Assembly: GCA_040954595.2 (NCBI GenBank)
Contig: CM082597.2
Coordinates: 7,440,001 to 7,504,000, forward strand
Direction: 5' to 3'
DNA from: Balanoglossus misakiensis
Lineage: Eukaryota > Hemichordata
DNA: 64,000 nt
In this document: positions 1-10,955 of the stretch, piece by piece
Position numbering within the stretch: position 1 is the first letter of the stretch
Layout: every line of letters begins with the position of its first letter
The notes under the pieces: model-generated
Told to the model about the DNA's origin: nothing
Seen by the model: only the letters and a program-made list of their open reading frames with translations
The model's database searches: none
Position numbers and translations under genes: made by a program

Positions 1-341
1 TTGGAACTGGAAGAAGAAGGAAAAGATTTTAAGGACAAAATGCCCATTAAGAACAGTTGTGATCAGATGAATGAGGTAAAGTGAAACCTGTGTATAGTGG
101 AGGGACTTTCCTTAACTTTATTTTAAGTCAGCCTGGACTGTAAGTCACCTGTCAACATTATTAATATTAGGTTGATAGCTTCTTTGATAATAAAAGTCAA
201 GTGAAAAATGCTTAAACTACTTACCAAAGTTTTCCGGTTTGGGTGAGAGTGACTGGGAAGGCTGGCCATCTTTAAAAGTTGCAAAACCTTCATGGGTTGA
301 AGGAGTCTTTCCACTCTGCAATTGTGATTGAGGTGTTGGAA
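1..341 (-). CDS. Gene B Pro/Ser/Thr repeat exons (one complete, one partial)
   Basis: The exon at 225-341 is 117 nt (39 codons), with acceptor TTTTCTACCAG and donor GTAAGT (224-219), phase 1-1. It encodes IPTPQSQLQSGKTPS then THEGFATFKDGQPSQ, SLSPKPENF. A second repeat exon ends at position 6 (acceptor CTTCTTCCAG on the minus strand) and is cut by the window edge. The intervening intron (about 7-224) is almost the same as introns between the matching exons of gene A, so exon and intron were duplicated together. Function: a flexible, phosphorylatable-looking linker is my inference. Confidence 0.65.
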
Positions 342-3300
342 CTGGTAGAAAAAAAAGCACAAAAATCTAATGACTAAAATTCTTCCAACCTTACACCTAT
401 ATTAATTACAAGTTTTTAAAATGCTTCACTGTCACAACATAATCATTAACTGTTATTTTATAGAATATTTCTTCCAAAAAGAGCTACAGAAAAGTCACTT
501 TATCATTTTTCAACTTCGCTTTCATTTTGCTGGAAAGAGGATGATGTGTTGCTTGTTAAAATCATCCAAAGTGAAATTTTCAATTCAAAAGTGTACATTT
601 CATCAGGTTACTGCCCTTTCAGTCTAACTTGTATCTGAGACTGCACCCTTTTGTTTTGGGATTGTGTGTGGAAAAGGAAATATACTTACTTTGTGCAGGC
701 TGTGTACTCTGAACTTCTTTGAAACAAGCTCTGAACTTTTCATGACTTTCAGTAATCTCTGTGTGACTGAGATACATTTTCTTCAAACGCGTCGCCATGG
801 GTATTGCATGTGTTGCTCTCAACATCTTATTGATCTGTTGTGATAAATCCCCATCAACTGAAGGGTCATACAGGAAATACTTCGCTTCATGGTCAAAGCA
901 TGTGTTCATAAATGCTGCTAAGGCAGTTCTTTCTGGAGCTAACACAGGTAGTCCTGCAGCAATGGATCGTAATCCCTCCATCCTGAATGGCTCATCAGGT
1001 GGTATAATACAGACACTACTCTGAAGTAAATCTCTGTAAATATCATCTTGAGAGCCGTATGAGGGATAAATGTTTGGTTCTATGTAGGGGCAATTTAAGT
1101 TGACTGTAAGAAAAGTCTTTGTGTTAGCCACATCAGCTTCTGGGGGAGTACGTACACACCACAATGGAACCATCTCGTGCATAGAGTTGAATGTACCAGC
1201 TGTTTTTCCAACTTCAGCAGCAAGTGTTTTATATCGTGGGGATTCCACAGCTGTATCGGTTATCACAGTCAGGATTTGTTTCAAGTCACTTGTTTTTTGT
1301 ATTTGATCCACATTGACATCAAAGAATTCTTTCTCTGGTCTTGGAAGATACAATTCATGTCTTACAGGAACTTCAGTTGTTTGGTAGAGTTTCTTGTAAT
1401 GTTCAAAGACATCTGGTCCAACAGAGAAAACTGCAGATGCCTCCTCAGCAAATCTGATGTGTTTGCCTTGTACTTCAGCTGATGGGATGGTGTGATTGAT
1501 GAGGATAATCTTAGCATCTTTGAAATATCGTTTCCTCAAAACATTTGCAACCAGGAGCTTTGCTGAAGGCTTGACATGTTCCACAATGTATTTCACATTT
1601 TGTAACTCTGTGAGGGTTGTGAAGAATGTCTCTGGAGAAAGAACCCAATCTGGCTTCGGTGTGTCATCCTTGTATCTCTCAATCACATCCTCTTGTATTC
1701 TTGGAAGTATCAACTCAACTCCACAATCAGCTGCATCTTTCCTTTCTGCATCACTTGCCTCCAAAACAACACACCATGTTTTACGTTTTCTGTCTTCAGC
1801 TACACTGCTGGCAAGTTGACAGTTGAGGGCAGATACAGTGTCCTTCACACGATTCCACTTTTCAGCCAGGAATATGATGGTCGTTTTGAGGTCCTTATCT
1901 GAAAAAAGAAGACACAAGTCCAAAATGCCATAATAATGCAAATACCAAGACGACACATGCAGCAGTTCTAAAGTTGCATATCACAAAGCTTAAAAACATT
2001 ACAATAGGACACCTATGAGAACTTTGTGTAAATTTTCTTGAGCAGGTTGTAGTCGGCTGAAAAATGGTTTCAGATATTTTCAGCATAGGAAAATTGTAGC
2101 ATGAGGTGAGCAAGACAAGTGCTGACTCAGCATTGTTCGCAAGGTTTTAGAGCATCTCATTGAAAAAAGTTGCATAGGAACACCCAATTTTTCTCTATAT
2201 TTGTATTAAAAAGTCATTGATATACAATATATTTTAAAAACAAGAAAATTAGAATACACTAAAATATGGAAAATTAAGTATGCGGCGGCCATCTTGGGAA
2301 AAACCGTATAATTACACATTTCCGGCCATCAGATTTTGGTAGATTTTTTATATGTTATTAAGGAGTTTCAATACTACAGAAAACCATTGAGAAACCTTTT
2401 GGTGCAATTTTGGGGTTAAGGCCCTTTTATCTCATAAATGCAGTCACCTAGTGTCCTCTAAGCAGGAGATGCAAGACGATATTCTCTGTATTACTTGTAA
2501 TATTGATTGGTCCAAAGCCAATGATGAGTATAATGGTACATATAAACCAGTATATAACTGTCAATACTTGCACCTGGGAATCACTGAATGGCTGGCTATT
2601 ATTGATTGGTTGAAGAACTCCAGTATATTTTGTAAAAAAAAATCTTACCTTGCTCATTAGTTTCCTTCCCTACTGAATCAGTTTGTTTCCTAGGTGATAG
2701 TGACTGCAGTCTTGGCATCAAGGGATACAGTGCACGATGTAAATCATGTCTGTCTATGTGGTGTTGTACACTTGTGGTTTCACCTTCTGGATCTTTCATC
2801 ATTGTCGTCATCTCTATTTGTGTTGCAGCTGAACTAACTGCACTGCTAGCAGCAATATCACCGACATATGAAATACCTGACGTATGTGAAAAATAAACAT
2901 TGACGGGTAAATTACTTGTGTGTGTACAATTCCTTGTAAAAATAAATTTCAATTACTTTAAGCACTTAAAGTTAGTGTTCTACTGCTGCTTCAAATGTCC
3001 GAACAATTTTCTTTTCTCAAAACTATGACCAATGACTAATTAAATATTCACAGGACATGGCACGTCTAATCATTGGCCCCTATCACAATACAGAGTTCCA
3101 GCCCTGTAGGTGCTATGGTTTTCCAGAACCACCAGGCAAAAAATATCGGAAGAATGAGACGGAATATAAATAATTAAAGCTGCAAGCAGCATTGTCGGGC
3201 CCAAGCGCTGATCTGGAATTATAAATGCACATTATGAATGAGAAAAAACCAAATGCTCTATCGCGTATTTTATCTCATAAAGTAACAAGGACGTATGTAT

Positions 3301-4647
3301 CTTTGGTGCTGATATAGAGTAAAGTAGGTCAAAGGTCACTTGACGTCACCCAAAATTTGGGAACAAAACTTTGATCCCATACTGGTCCATGTCAAACAAA
3401 AACCAAAACTCTAGCCCTATTTGTTCGCCTGTAATTAGGTATGCACATATTTAATGAGGTAAACAGGTGTCACAGATGACCCCAAAAATTGGTCCCATCC
3501 TGCCAAATGACAAGGCTGTATCAGCTCTGGATGCCGAGATATGCGAAAGTAGGTCAAAGGTCACCTGAGGTCACCCAACATTTGGGCAAAACAATTTGAC
3601 CCCATACTAGTCCATATCCAACAAAAACCAAAACTCTAGCTCTATTGGTTCACCTGTAATTAGGTATGCACATAATTAATAAGGCCCTAGAATTTCCAAC
3701 AATACTAATAATATCATTCTGGTCAAACATCTAGAGCGATTACAGTTTTTGCATAATACGAAATGTATCTTTGGTAGATGCTGTAAGTGCTTACAATGAG
3801 ATTCTTTTGTGGATACTTGAGTCTTGGAATGAGTGGCTGTCACTGCTGGAGTCTTGGGACGAGTTGATGTCATTGGCTGCACTTTTTCAGTAGGACTTGG
3901 ATGCTGTGAGGGAGATGGTAACTGTGTTCCTCCTGAGGTCCTCTCAGTTGAGAATGTTGGCAAACTCTCTTCACTTCTGTCACTTATCTCTTGAGGGCTA
4001 TCTTTCACCCTAGATACTGCTTCTCTTGTCACATCCTCATATGGATAATCTTTATCAAACTTTTTCTCATATCGAACTTCTACGTGCTTCGCTAACATGT
4101 AAAGTCCGGCAGTTTTCAACAGCTGAATAAGTGTCTCAGGTTTGTCCCTTGATAAATGTCCATATTTTAACAACTTTTCAAACAAAACATATGCACGTTT
4201 CTCTCTCAAAATTTCTTCCTTCACAACTGTAGGTATTGACGGTTTCAATATAGCACCCAGTCCATCAACCAATCTAATGAGGTCATCTTTAACAGAGCAG
4301 AGAAAAAGTTACTGTACCGTAAACATTATTCTTGAAATAAATCTCTTGAAATACAGGAGATCACTGTCTTAAATTTCAAAGTGATAATGGGATGATCATG
4401 TTTTGTCTTTTATGACAAGTTTGAATCAAATCAGCTCTGCTGTATGTGAGATGACTGTGGATGCAACTACTGCATCATTATAGACATTCCCTGAACAACC
4501 AGGATGTGCACACTCATGGGTAGACATCCATGAGTGTCCCAGAGCACCACTCACTTAGGGATAAAAACATTCATATGTACACTCACCATTTCCGATGTCA
4601 TCTGCCAGCCTTATAAGATATTCCCTAAACCAATCAAAATATGCCAT
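1..4647 (-). CDS. Gene B: DED / glycosyltransferase-like immune-type gene, 5' part (3' end outside window)
   Basis: Multi-exon gene read on the minus strand. Exons placed from splice consensus and frame: 4587-4647 (start codon at 4647-4645, context AAAGATGG), 3795-4286, 2649-2876, 690-1898, 225-341 and a last one entering the window edge (ends at 6). All junctions are phase 1 and each internal exon is a multiple of three (492, 228, 1209, 117 nt), which strongly supports the model. Encoded order: death-effector-like domain, Ser/Thr/Pro-rich linkers, GT-B glycosyltransferase-like domain, Pro/Ser/Thr repeat. By comparison with gene A (14776-24181), a coiled-coil/TRADD-N-like exon and an LRR exon should follow beyond position 1. 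Inferred role: cytosolic innate-immune sensor or adaptor; no signal peptide or membrane segment is seen. The start exon lies about 1.5 kb from the 5.1-6.1 kb repeats; no promoter motif was recognised. Confidence 0.75.
690..1898 (-). CDS. Gene B exon 4: GT-B glycosyltransferase-like domain (likely pseudoenzyme)
   Basis: A 1209-nt exon (403 codons), acceptor TTTTTTCAG and donor GTAAGTAT (689-682), phase 1 both ends. The fold signature is that of group-1/GT4 glycosyltransferases found beside immune modules in invertebrates: VFSVGPDVFEHY (end of the N-terminal lobe), then the C-terminal lobe ending EPFRMEGLRSIAAGLPVLAPE. In active GT4 enzymes this last motif carries E-x7-E; the second Glu is Arg here, in both paralogues, so sugar-nucleotide catalysis is doubtful. 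A binding or sensing role is an inference. It is nearly identical to 22973-24181. The codon that is ATG near the start of the gene A copy is ACG here, consistent with translation starting upstream, in exon 1. The open frame beyond 690 is intronic read-through. Confidence 0.75.
2649..2876 (-). CDS. Gene B exon 3: linker exon
   Basis: A 228-nt exon between acceptor CATACGTCAG and donor GTAAGA (2648-2643), phase 1 at both ends, 76 codons. It encodes a low-complexity, polar stretch (AASSAVSSAATQIEMTT then RLQSLSPRKQTDS) with no recognisable fold, so probably a flexible linker between the DED and the GT-like domain. Continued reading past the donor meets intron sequence. I found no counterpart upstream of gene A's GT exon. 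Confidence 0.6.
3178..3710 (-). mobile_element. R1-family repeat in intron 2 of gene B
   Basis: Reverse-orientation copy of the repeat called R1 here. It starts with AGCTGCAAGCAGC (complement of the R1 3' tail) preceded by AATTAA, carries the typical modules (AGGTCAAAGGTCACCT, TAGGTATGCACAT) and ends near TTCCAACAATACTAATA, complement of the R1 head motif TATTGTTGGAA. It is non-coding and short (about 530 bp). Confidence 0.65.
3795..4647 (-). CDS. Gene B exons 1-2: death-effector-like domain plus S/T/P linker
   Basis: Exon 1 (4587-4647) gives 20 residues beginning MAYFDWFREYL, with donor GTGAGT at 4586-4581. Exon 2 (3795-4286) starts after acceptor TTAAAG and ends at donor GTAAGC (3794-3789). 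Joined, about 70 residues have the six-helix DED pattern: FREYLIRLADDI, DDLIRLVDGLGAIL, then EKLLKYGHL, ETLIQLLKTAGLYMLAKHV. Family knowledge: DEDs make homotypic contacts with FADD/caspase-8-type proteins. The RxDL motif usual in the last DED helices reads LYML here, so canonical pairing may be altered. The rest of exon 2 (about 95 residues) is acidic, then Ser/Thr/Pro-rich, with several S/T-P pairs. A CARD or Death fold is the alternative, but spacing fits DED best. No equivalent exons are seen near gene A. Confidence 0.72.
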
Positions 4648-5099
4648 CTTTGGTTAATATTTGAGCTGCCTTCAGCTTTTGAAGTTCTTCAAAGTGATGA
4701 CCAACAGAACTAAAACACCTGTCACGCCTATCAAGGAATATAACCAGATCAGTATATTGTTACGGCAGTAATAACACATTTGCTTGGGGATCGTTACACT
4801 GCGATATCACACCTATGACTTAGGAAAGCGGGAAGTCATGAAACCAAATCCCCTTTCCACGCAGGCATTTCAATGTTTGGAAGGTATTTTCACTCAAACA
4901 AAGGTGATAATAATCAAGAAATTGGCATCGATACCCATTCCATGTCAAAATTCATACCTGCAATTCTCTTTGCCCATTAATATTCTGTGTGTTTTGGGGC
5001 GATTTCTGAAGGGGGTGATGCTTTGTGCATTCAATCCACTTTCGATCTATTGTAAAACAGGTTTTTTTTCGCACACAATAAATTTTTGCAAAATACGCG

Positions 5100-5285
5100 A
5101 GAGCCAAAAAATCGTGTCAAGGACACTGTGATCCCATTCAGGGACTACCGAAGAAAAAAAGTCAACACTGGAGTACATATACAGACAGACACACACACAC
5201 ATACAGAGATCAATGGGTTAACACTGACTGACCTATTAGCTACCAATGAAATGAGTACTCTACATACATCCAAATAGAAGAGCTT
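5100..5285 (-). mobile_element. R2-family repeat fragment
   Basis: Contains ATCGTGTCAAGGACACTG, a stretch around GTCAACACTGGAGTACATAT, a CA-rich run, and CAATGGGTTAACACTGACTG. These match, in reverse orientation, the element at 52398-52970. It is non-coding. The adjacent 4648-5100 holds no gene I can support. Confidence 0.5.
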
Positions 5286-6059
5286 GTCTCTTTAACAGTT
5301 AGCCAGTTATGTAAACATGCAGGAATTTCCTGTGTGTTCAAATCTCAGTAGGGGTTTCCTCACTAATTACAAAGAATTATGTATCATTAATTTCTCTTCT
5401 TAAGATAATTTTTTGTGGTATCTATAAGACAAAATATCAACATTTTGAATTACCTATGATTTGATTCCATTATTATTTATAATTTTAAAGAAGCCCCTCA
5501 TATATTTACAAATCAAATTTTAAAGAAATCAACTATATAATTACTGAGAAAGATAATTTTTTTATCAAAATTAGAAAATATGCCCCCAAAATACAAAATA
5601 TTGCCCCAACAAATCATTGATATTTATTCACTATATGTATTGTATTACCAGTATATTGAAACTTTGCATAAAACATTTTTCAAAGGCATTTTCTTTGACT
5701 ATGAGTTTTGCGTGATATATGACTGTGGTATGTGACGAATATATCAGTCACGTGTCGTGTCTCGACCAATAAAATAGCGTGATTTACACCATCAATATAC
5801 TGGTATAATATAACTACACATAATTACAAACCAAATGGGACCTAAAAACGTGAAAATAAAATTTTGCGTAAAATGATTTTCGGAGATAACGATGTAGTCA
5901 GTGAAATACTTTTGATATCACAAAAACTTCCTGTCGCAAAAATAACCTGCTTTACAGTACCTTCCCGGACAAGCGGTGTTGCGAATGGCCATCTGAAGTT
6001 GACTTCTTGTCCATAACTCAATCTTTTATCAACAATAACACATTTCCTTTTTCCATAGT

Positions 6060-6517
6060 AGCCACCACCAACCCCCCCCCCTCCCAATGCTAACTTTGAG
6101 TGGAGTGGCAAAAGTAAAATTGGTCCTCCCAAACATTGTGTTAATTTGCTTTTGAGTTCATTTAAATGCAATTGTGAGCACCGTATTTTACAAAATTTCC
6201 TTCTTTTACCAATTATACCAACTATTGTATTGACTTGTCATGTTCATGTATTCATAGATTTCTTTATTGCAACGATATACTATTATACACTTCAATTATA
6301 AATTTCTTAAAGAAATTTATAATTGCGGTGTCGGGAGCCTCTATCCCTTTATTGCATACAGTGTATATGAGATCAGGATGGTGAATGTTTTCGGGGTGGG
6401 GGGAGGGGGGTCATCATATTTTTGGTCCTGCATTAAGGTGGGGTCTGCCTGATTGTGAAAACCCATGACACAAACTTGCCCCCCCCCCCCCCCAGCCGCA
6501 AAAACTGAATGGTCCCT
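6060..6517. mobile_element. M2-family terminal-inverted-repeat element, degraded; holds the uninterrupted island site
   Basis: G/C-homopolymer-rich element matching the full copy at 46003-46731. The right end, CAAAAACTGAATGGTCCCT (6499-6517), matches the M2 inverted repeat; the left end is eroded. TTAATT at 6141-6146 is uninterrupted here, whereas the paralogous copy carries a 24.76-kb island at this point. Confidence 0.6.
6293..6325. repeat. Near-perfect AT-rich palindrome
   Basis: CAATTATAAATTTCTT, one central A, then its exact complement AAGAAATTTATAATTG: 16-bp arms. The duplicate at 50793-50825 has the same arms but a central T. Confidence 0.85.
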
Positions 6518-6705
6518 AATTTGACTCGAGGTGAAACTCAGCACGTCACAAGACAGAATCTGTTTCCTGACACATAACAATAGCTTCCCCCATAAATCCA
6601 AAAGACACACATTGAGGGCCGGTAGTGGTTGATTTGAGGAATCACAATAGCCCACTATAAATAGTGACATGCTTTACGGACTCTACAAACACAGTTAAAG
6701 CACGT

Positions 6706-6974
6706 AGCTCGTCTCACACGCATGTTTCAACGCTGTTTACAGACGTTTACTGAACAGTCAAGCCCATTAGGCAGTGCTCACACAAGATGGCGGCGACTAT
6801 AATCTGTGTCGGAGATCGGGAAAAGACACTAGCTTGGGTGAAATGGAGGGACAAAACCAGAATCTACTTATACGGTGCGCATGAAATATGGAAGGAAGCT
6901 AAGGCAGTCCACTATTTGAATGCATCGAACGGAAAATTTGCTGGGAAGTTACGCGCATGTGCGTGAGACGAGCT
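6706..6974. mobile_element. 269-bp insertion with terminal inverted repeats
   Basis: It starts AGCTCGTCTCACACGCATG and ends with the near-complement CATGTGCGTGAGACGAGCT. The duplicate near 51130-51155 lacks the insert (CAGTTAAGTATACGACTAGAAGC), giving an empty site. The insert is more GC/CpG-rich than its surroundings. Confidence 0.65.
6787..6966 (+). CDS. Small ORF inside the 269-bp insertion (59 aa, unknown)
   Basis: ATG in a strong context (CACAAGATGGCGG), 59 codons, starting MAATIICVGDREKTLAWVKW and ending in TGA inside the right inverted repeat. The sequence looks protein-like (regular charged/hydrophobic pattern) but I do not recognise a family. It could be a captured first exon or chance. 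No paralogous copy exists in the window. Confidence 0.2.
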   Translation: MAATIICVGDREKTLAWVKWRDKTRIYLYGAHEIWKEAKAVHYLNASNGKFAGKLRACA

Positions 6975-9742
6975 AGAAGCTACAATGTAGGTGTACTCGC
7001 TACAACAGGGCCAACAACAACAGTGGTCTGAGAGCAAGTGTGATGAATTTGAACACAAATTTCAACTACTTTCAGAACTCATAATGCTTCCAGTCTAGTC
7101 TGTGAATTTAACTGAACAACCCAAAATACTAAAAATAATAGAATTTGACTTCTATCATAATGTCCGTTTTCCTGATCCCTAATTTAGTACAAGGAAATAA
7201 CTTCTAAAATGGCCACTAAAAGTGACCTCAGGTGACCCCTGCACAACCATGGAACCAGATCGAAATAGTAGATTCATTGTATGAATTATTATTTTACAGC
7301 AAATCTGGTAACAAACCATGATTCAAATGATTGTTTGTGTACTTATTGTTCATGTATGTCTATAATTACATCAGATTGTGGCAAAAAAACACTCTCTTTC
7401 ATTTGATAAACAAACTGGTCGGAATCCTACCTGTCGTAAGTATCTCCACCTGTTGCAGTCTGTCAAACATTAACTGGATGAGATACCCTCTGCGGTAGCT
7501 TCTTTACGTGTATGTGGGTCAGGGTCATCACAGTCCCTGGGACTTGATGTGGGTCCAATCGAAGCACTCCACTCCTCATTATGAAGAACTAATAAAAACA
7601 GACCTTTGGGTGTACTACCAACAGGGGCGGGTGTCACTAGGGGAGGCATGTGCATTAAAATTCATGTATCATTTTAATATTTCTTCAGTGTATTGTAAAG
7701 GCAGTTTTCGTTTGTTCTCAACAGTTAAAGATAGAGTAAAAGAACAACTTTTAAACTTAAGTTGAAACTTTTTTCAATAATTTGAATGACTTATATGCCA
7801 CATTGTCGACGATAATTAAAAGTGAATAAAACCGACACATATCACTTCAGTGTTTCACACAGATTTTAATAGAAACTATTTACTAGCAAGGTAACATTAC
7901 CTTTAATTCGACGTACAATTTGTTTTTTGTCGAGAATTCCTCCTCTGGGAATGAAAGCATAAGGTAGCCGCCAGCCATAGATTAAGTGCCATGGCAGTCT
8001 TGGCATTTATTTTCACAAGAATTCTGGTATTGCCTTTATCACCGCAACAGTCTGGAGATGTGACGAATATGGCTTTACATCTGTTTTGAATTCCGCTTTC
8101 ATTTTGTGCATATGGTTCCTAAATCTATCTCTGAAAATGGCCTTTCCCCCACATTGTTAGTTCTGATTGCATTTTTTTCCACTCTTGCACCAACAAAACT
8201 AATGTTTGGAGTTCAAGTGCCGACAACAATTCCTTCAGATTAGTGTTAAATCATGATTTTTTGAGATGGCTGCTCTCTTTCAAATCATCAAAGGAGATCT
8301 CAAAGCCTATCAATCTCGTTTCGGTATTTGCTCATCTCGTAAAAGGCCTCTCAGCTTGTGTTCTTTATTTCTGTCTATATCATTTTCAAGATTCATGAAA
8401 AGGGTCTTCAGTGGTTTAACTTAAGTTGTCTCAAAACCCTGTGAAGCTCAAATGATAATATTACTTTGTCAGTGTAATATCATACAAAGGTACATGTACA
8501 CGTGGTAGGTACCTATAACATGAAAATTACATCTGTTTCCCAAATCTGATCTCAGAGACCTTTGGATATTCTAACATGAATACAATGAGTAATGTTTTTT
8601 ATATCTCCATCGGAGATTAAGTTATATTATAAGAATACTGATGGAAAATTACAACTGCTATACATTGTAGCTTAATTTCATTCAATTTAAAAAAAATTGA
8701 CTTAAGTCGACATCCCTACAAAATCTGTATACCACTGTGACACCAGCAAGTTTTGCCAGAAAAAAAGAAAACTTTTCTCCAAATTAGACAAACTTCACAT
8801 TTTACAACTCAAGCATGTCTGACTCAGGTCATCCTATAGCTGTACTGTTAGCTGGCCACATGCATCGTAGGTGAAAATGAACAACTCGCGACTGAACTGT
8901 GCCTGGGTAAATGACAGACTATTCATGTGTATTTAAAGATTTCCTCTTGGTTGTTTGACATACCATAATTCTGTGTGATGGATGTACGGTATGTGTTGAT
9001 AGTAAATAGTTTTCTAATATCGTCATATCAAATGTCATAAATGTCGACCATCATGCATCGTTTTTTGTCTCGAGTGGGCCATCTTTGTCCGGAGGTTTTT
9101 TCTATGGTATTTCCCCAGACCCTCTTTCTGTCATGCCCAACGGAAGAAGCAGACGGGTCTGGATAACCGAGACAATGTTCCAGTGCCATTCAGATCGAAA
9201 CTTTTAGATTTATTGTATCCAAATCACATTCCACCCACTCAGTGACTTTACAATCGCTTGTGATTAGCGCCCCCATTTGGTCATATGACATCATAGAAGT
9301 GATCTTTCATATGAAGGGTATTTACCTTTTACATGAAATTTATTTACCTTTTATATGAAGGTTATAATATTCACATTTCGTATGAAGCCTATTCAGATAA
9401 GACAATTTTTTCAGTCACTATATTTTCCTTCCAAAATTTTGCTTCTTTCCAGAAATCTGGTTCCTCTCTCATCCACAAACAATTCAAAGACAAAAGTATG
9501 TCTGACAGAAATTAAACTTTATTTCCAGGAAATTTCTCTCTTCACAACTTCATATATTAGACATAGGGTACATTTGAAATTCATATATACAAATTACACT
9601 GTCTTTGACTCATTTTAATATCCCCAAAGCCATTGTTTTCTTTTTTTTAAAAGAGGTACTGGTAATGTGAGTAAAATTGACAAAAGTCACCATTTCACTA
9701 AAATATTACGCAAAGCTTTATGAAAATGTTGAAATAAAGAAC

Positions 9743-10098
9743 TTAAAGGGACAAAATCTCTCTCTCACTGCCCCTTTTCCATTAATTATGTTTGATACAA
9801 GACACTGTTTATGTTAATGTACATGTGGATATATATCGAATCAACGTTCGACCACACATAACTTCCATCCCACTTGTAGACACGAGAGTAAAAAACACGC
9901 CAAAATAAATAATCGGTGTTTACCACTTATTCATTTTGGGCGAGTTGTTACTCTCATATCATACAAGCGGGATGGAAGTTGTGTGCGGTCAAAAGTTGTT
10001 TCACTATATATCTACATGTAGAGTAATATAAATGGTGTCAGTTATCATACAGAATTAATGGAAAAGGGGCAACGAGAGAGAGACTTTGTCCATTTAAC
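9743..10098. mobile_element. Full-length palindromic MITE, copy 1
   Basis: About 355 bp. The left end AAAGGGACAAAATCTCTCTC and the right end GAGAGAGACTTTGTCC are complements, and complementarity continues inward to a centre near AATAATCGGTGTTT. The duplicate at about 54,430 lacks it: GAAAATGTTGAACATCCGATG is continuous there. Confidence 0.75.
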
Positions 10099-10615
10099 AA
10101 ATAATCGCCTTCAACATCCGATGCCTGATATTCGTGTATCTACTTAAATTTCCTGCCACACAGATCTGAAAGCTGGTGTACAAATGACATTTATCAAGAA
10201 CGTCATCGATAGAGTGACGAGTGAACATAGTACCTGTGGTCTCGTCAGATCCAAGATGTTCAAGAAACAATGTCTTATACCAAGTACTCAGGCACCTCCT
10301 CCTCCATCAGTATGCTAGGCAGATTGACCTTTGACCTGTGAAGACATCAACTGGATACAGGACTTTAATACTGTTGCATGGATGAATATCTCAATATGTT
10401 TTCTACTTGCAATTAAATCAATGATCTGTCAACTTTTTCTGAGGGCAAATCGATAGGTTAATAAAATCACTGGATAAATTGTCAATGCCGGGTTCAATGC
10501 ACGGAATGAAAATGATTGTAAAAGCTCATGCGGCCAGTTGCCAAAAGTCGGTTGGAAATCATCAACAACTTCTATTGTTTTTTTTAAGGACTGCTAACAC
10601 TCTGTGTCCAGACCA

Positions 10616-10955
10616 TTAAAAGGGACAAAGTCTCTCTCTCGCTGCCCTTTTTCCATTTGATACAAGACACCATTTTTGTTATTCTACATGTGGATATATA
10701 GTGAATCAACATTCGACCACACACAACTTCCATCCGGCTTGTAGACACAAGAGTGAAAAAACTCGCCAAAACGAATAATCGGTGTTTATCATTTATTCAT
10801 TTTGGGCGAGTTTTTACTCACATATCCTACAAACAGGATGGAAGGTGTGTGTGGTCGAATGTTGATTCACTATATATACACATGTAGAATAACATGAACA
10901 ATGTCTTGTATCAAACATAATTAATGAAAAAGGGCTGCGAGAGAGAGACTTTGTT
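10616..10955. mobile_element. Full-length palindromic MITE, copy 2
   Basis: Same family as 9743-10098, about 340 bp, ends AAAGGGACAAAGTCTCTCTC and GAGAGAGACTTTGTTC. This copy is also present in the duplicate (54953-55306), so it predates the duplication. Confidence 0.75.

Noticed and set aside
2448-2660. Overlapping 69-codon frames on both strands next to exon 3 of gene B
   Set aside because: Intronic; the exon border at 2649 has a good donor, and these frames extend beyond it without coding character.
5330-5350. GTTCAAATCTC string resembling a tRNA T-loop
   Set aside because: No matching acceptor, D or anticodon arms within 80 bases.
7470-7765. 85-codon frame with a counterpart at 51654-51935
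   Set aside because: Conserved because the DNA is duplicated; small indels and changes do not favour codon third positions, and no domain or splice context is seen.
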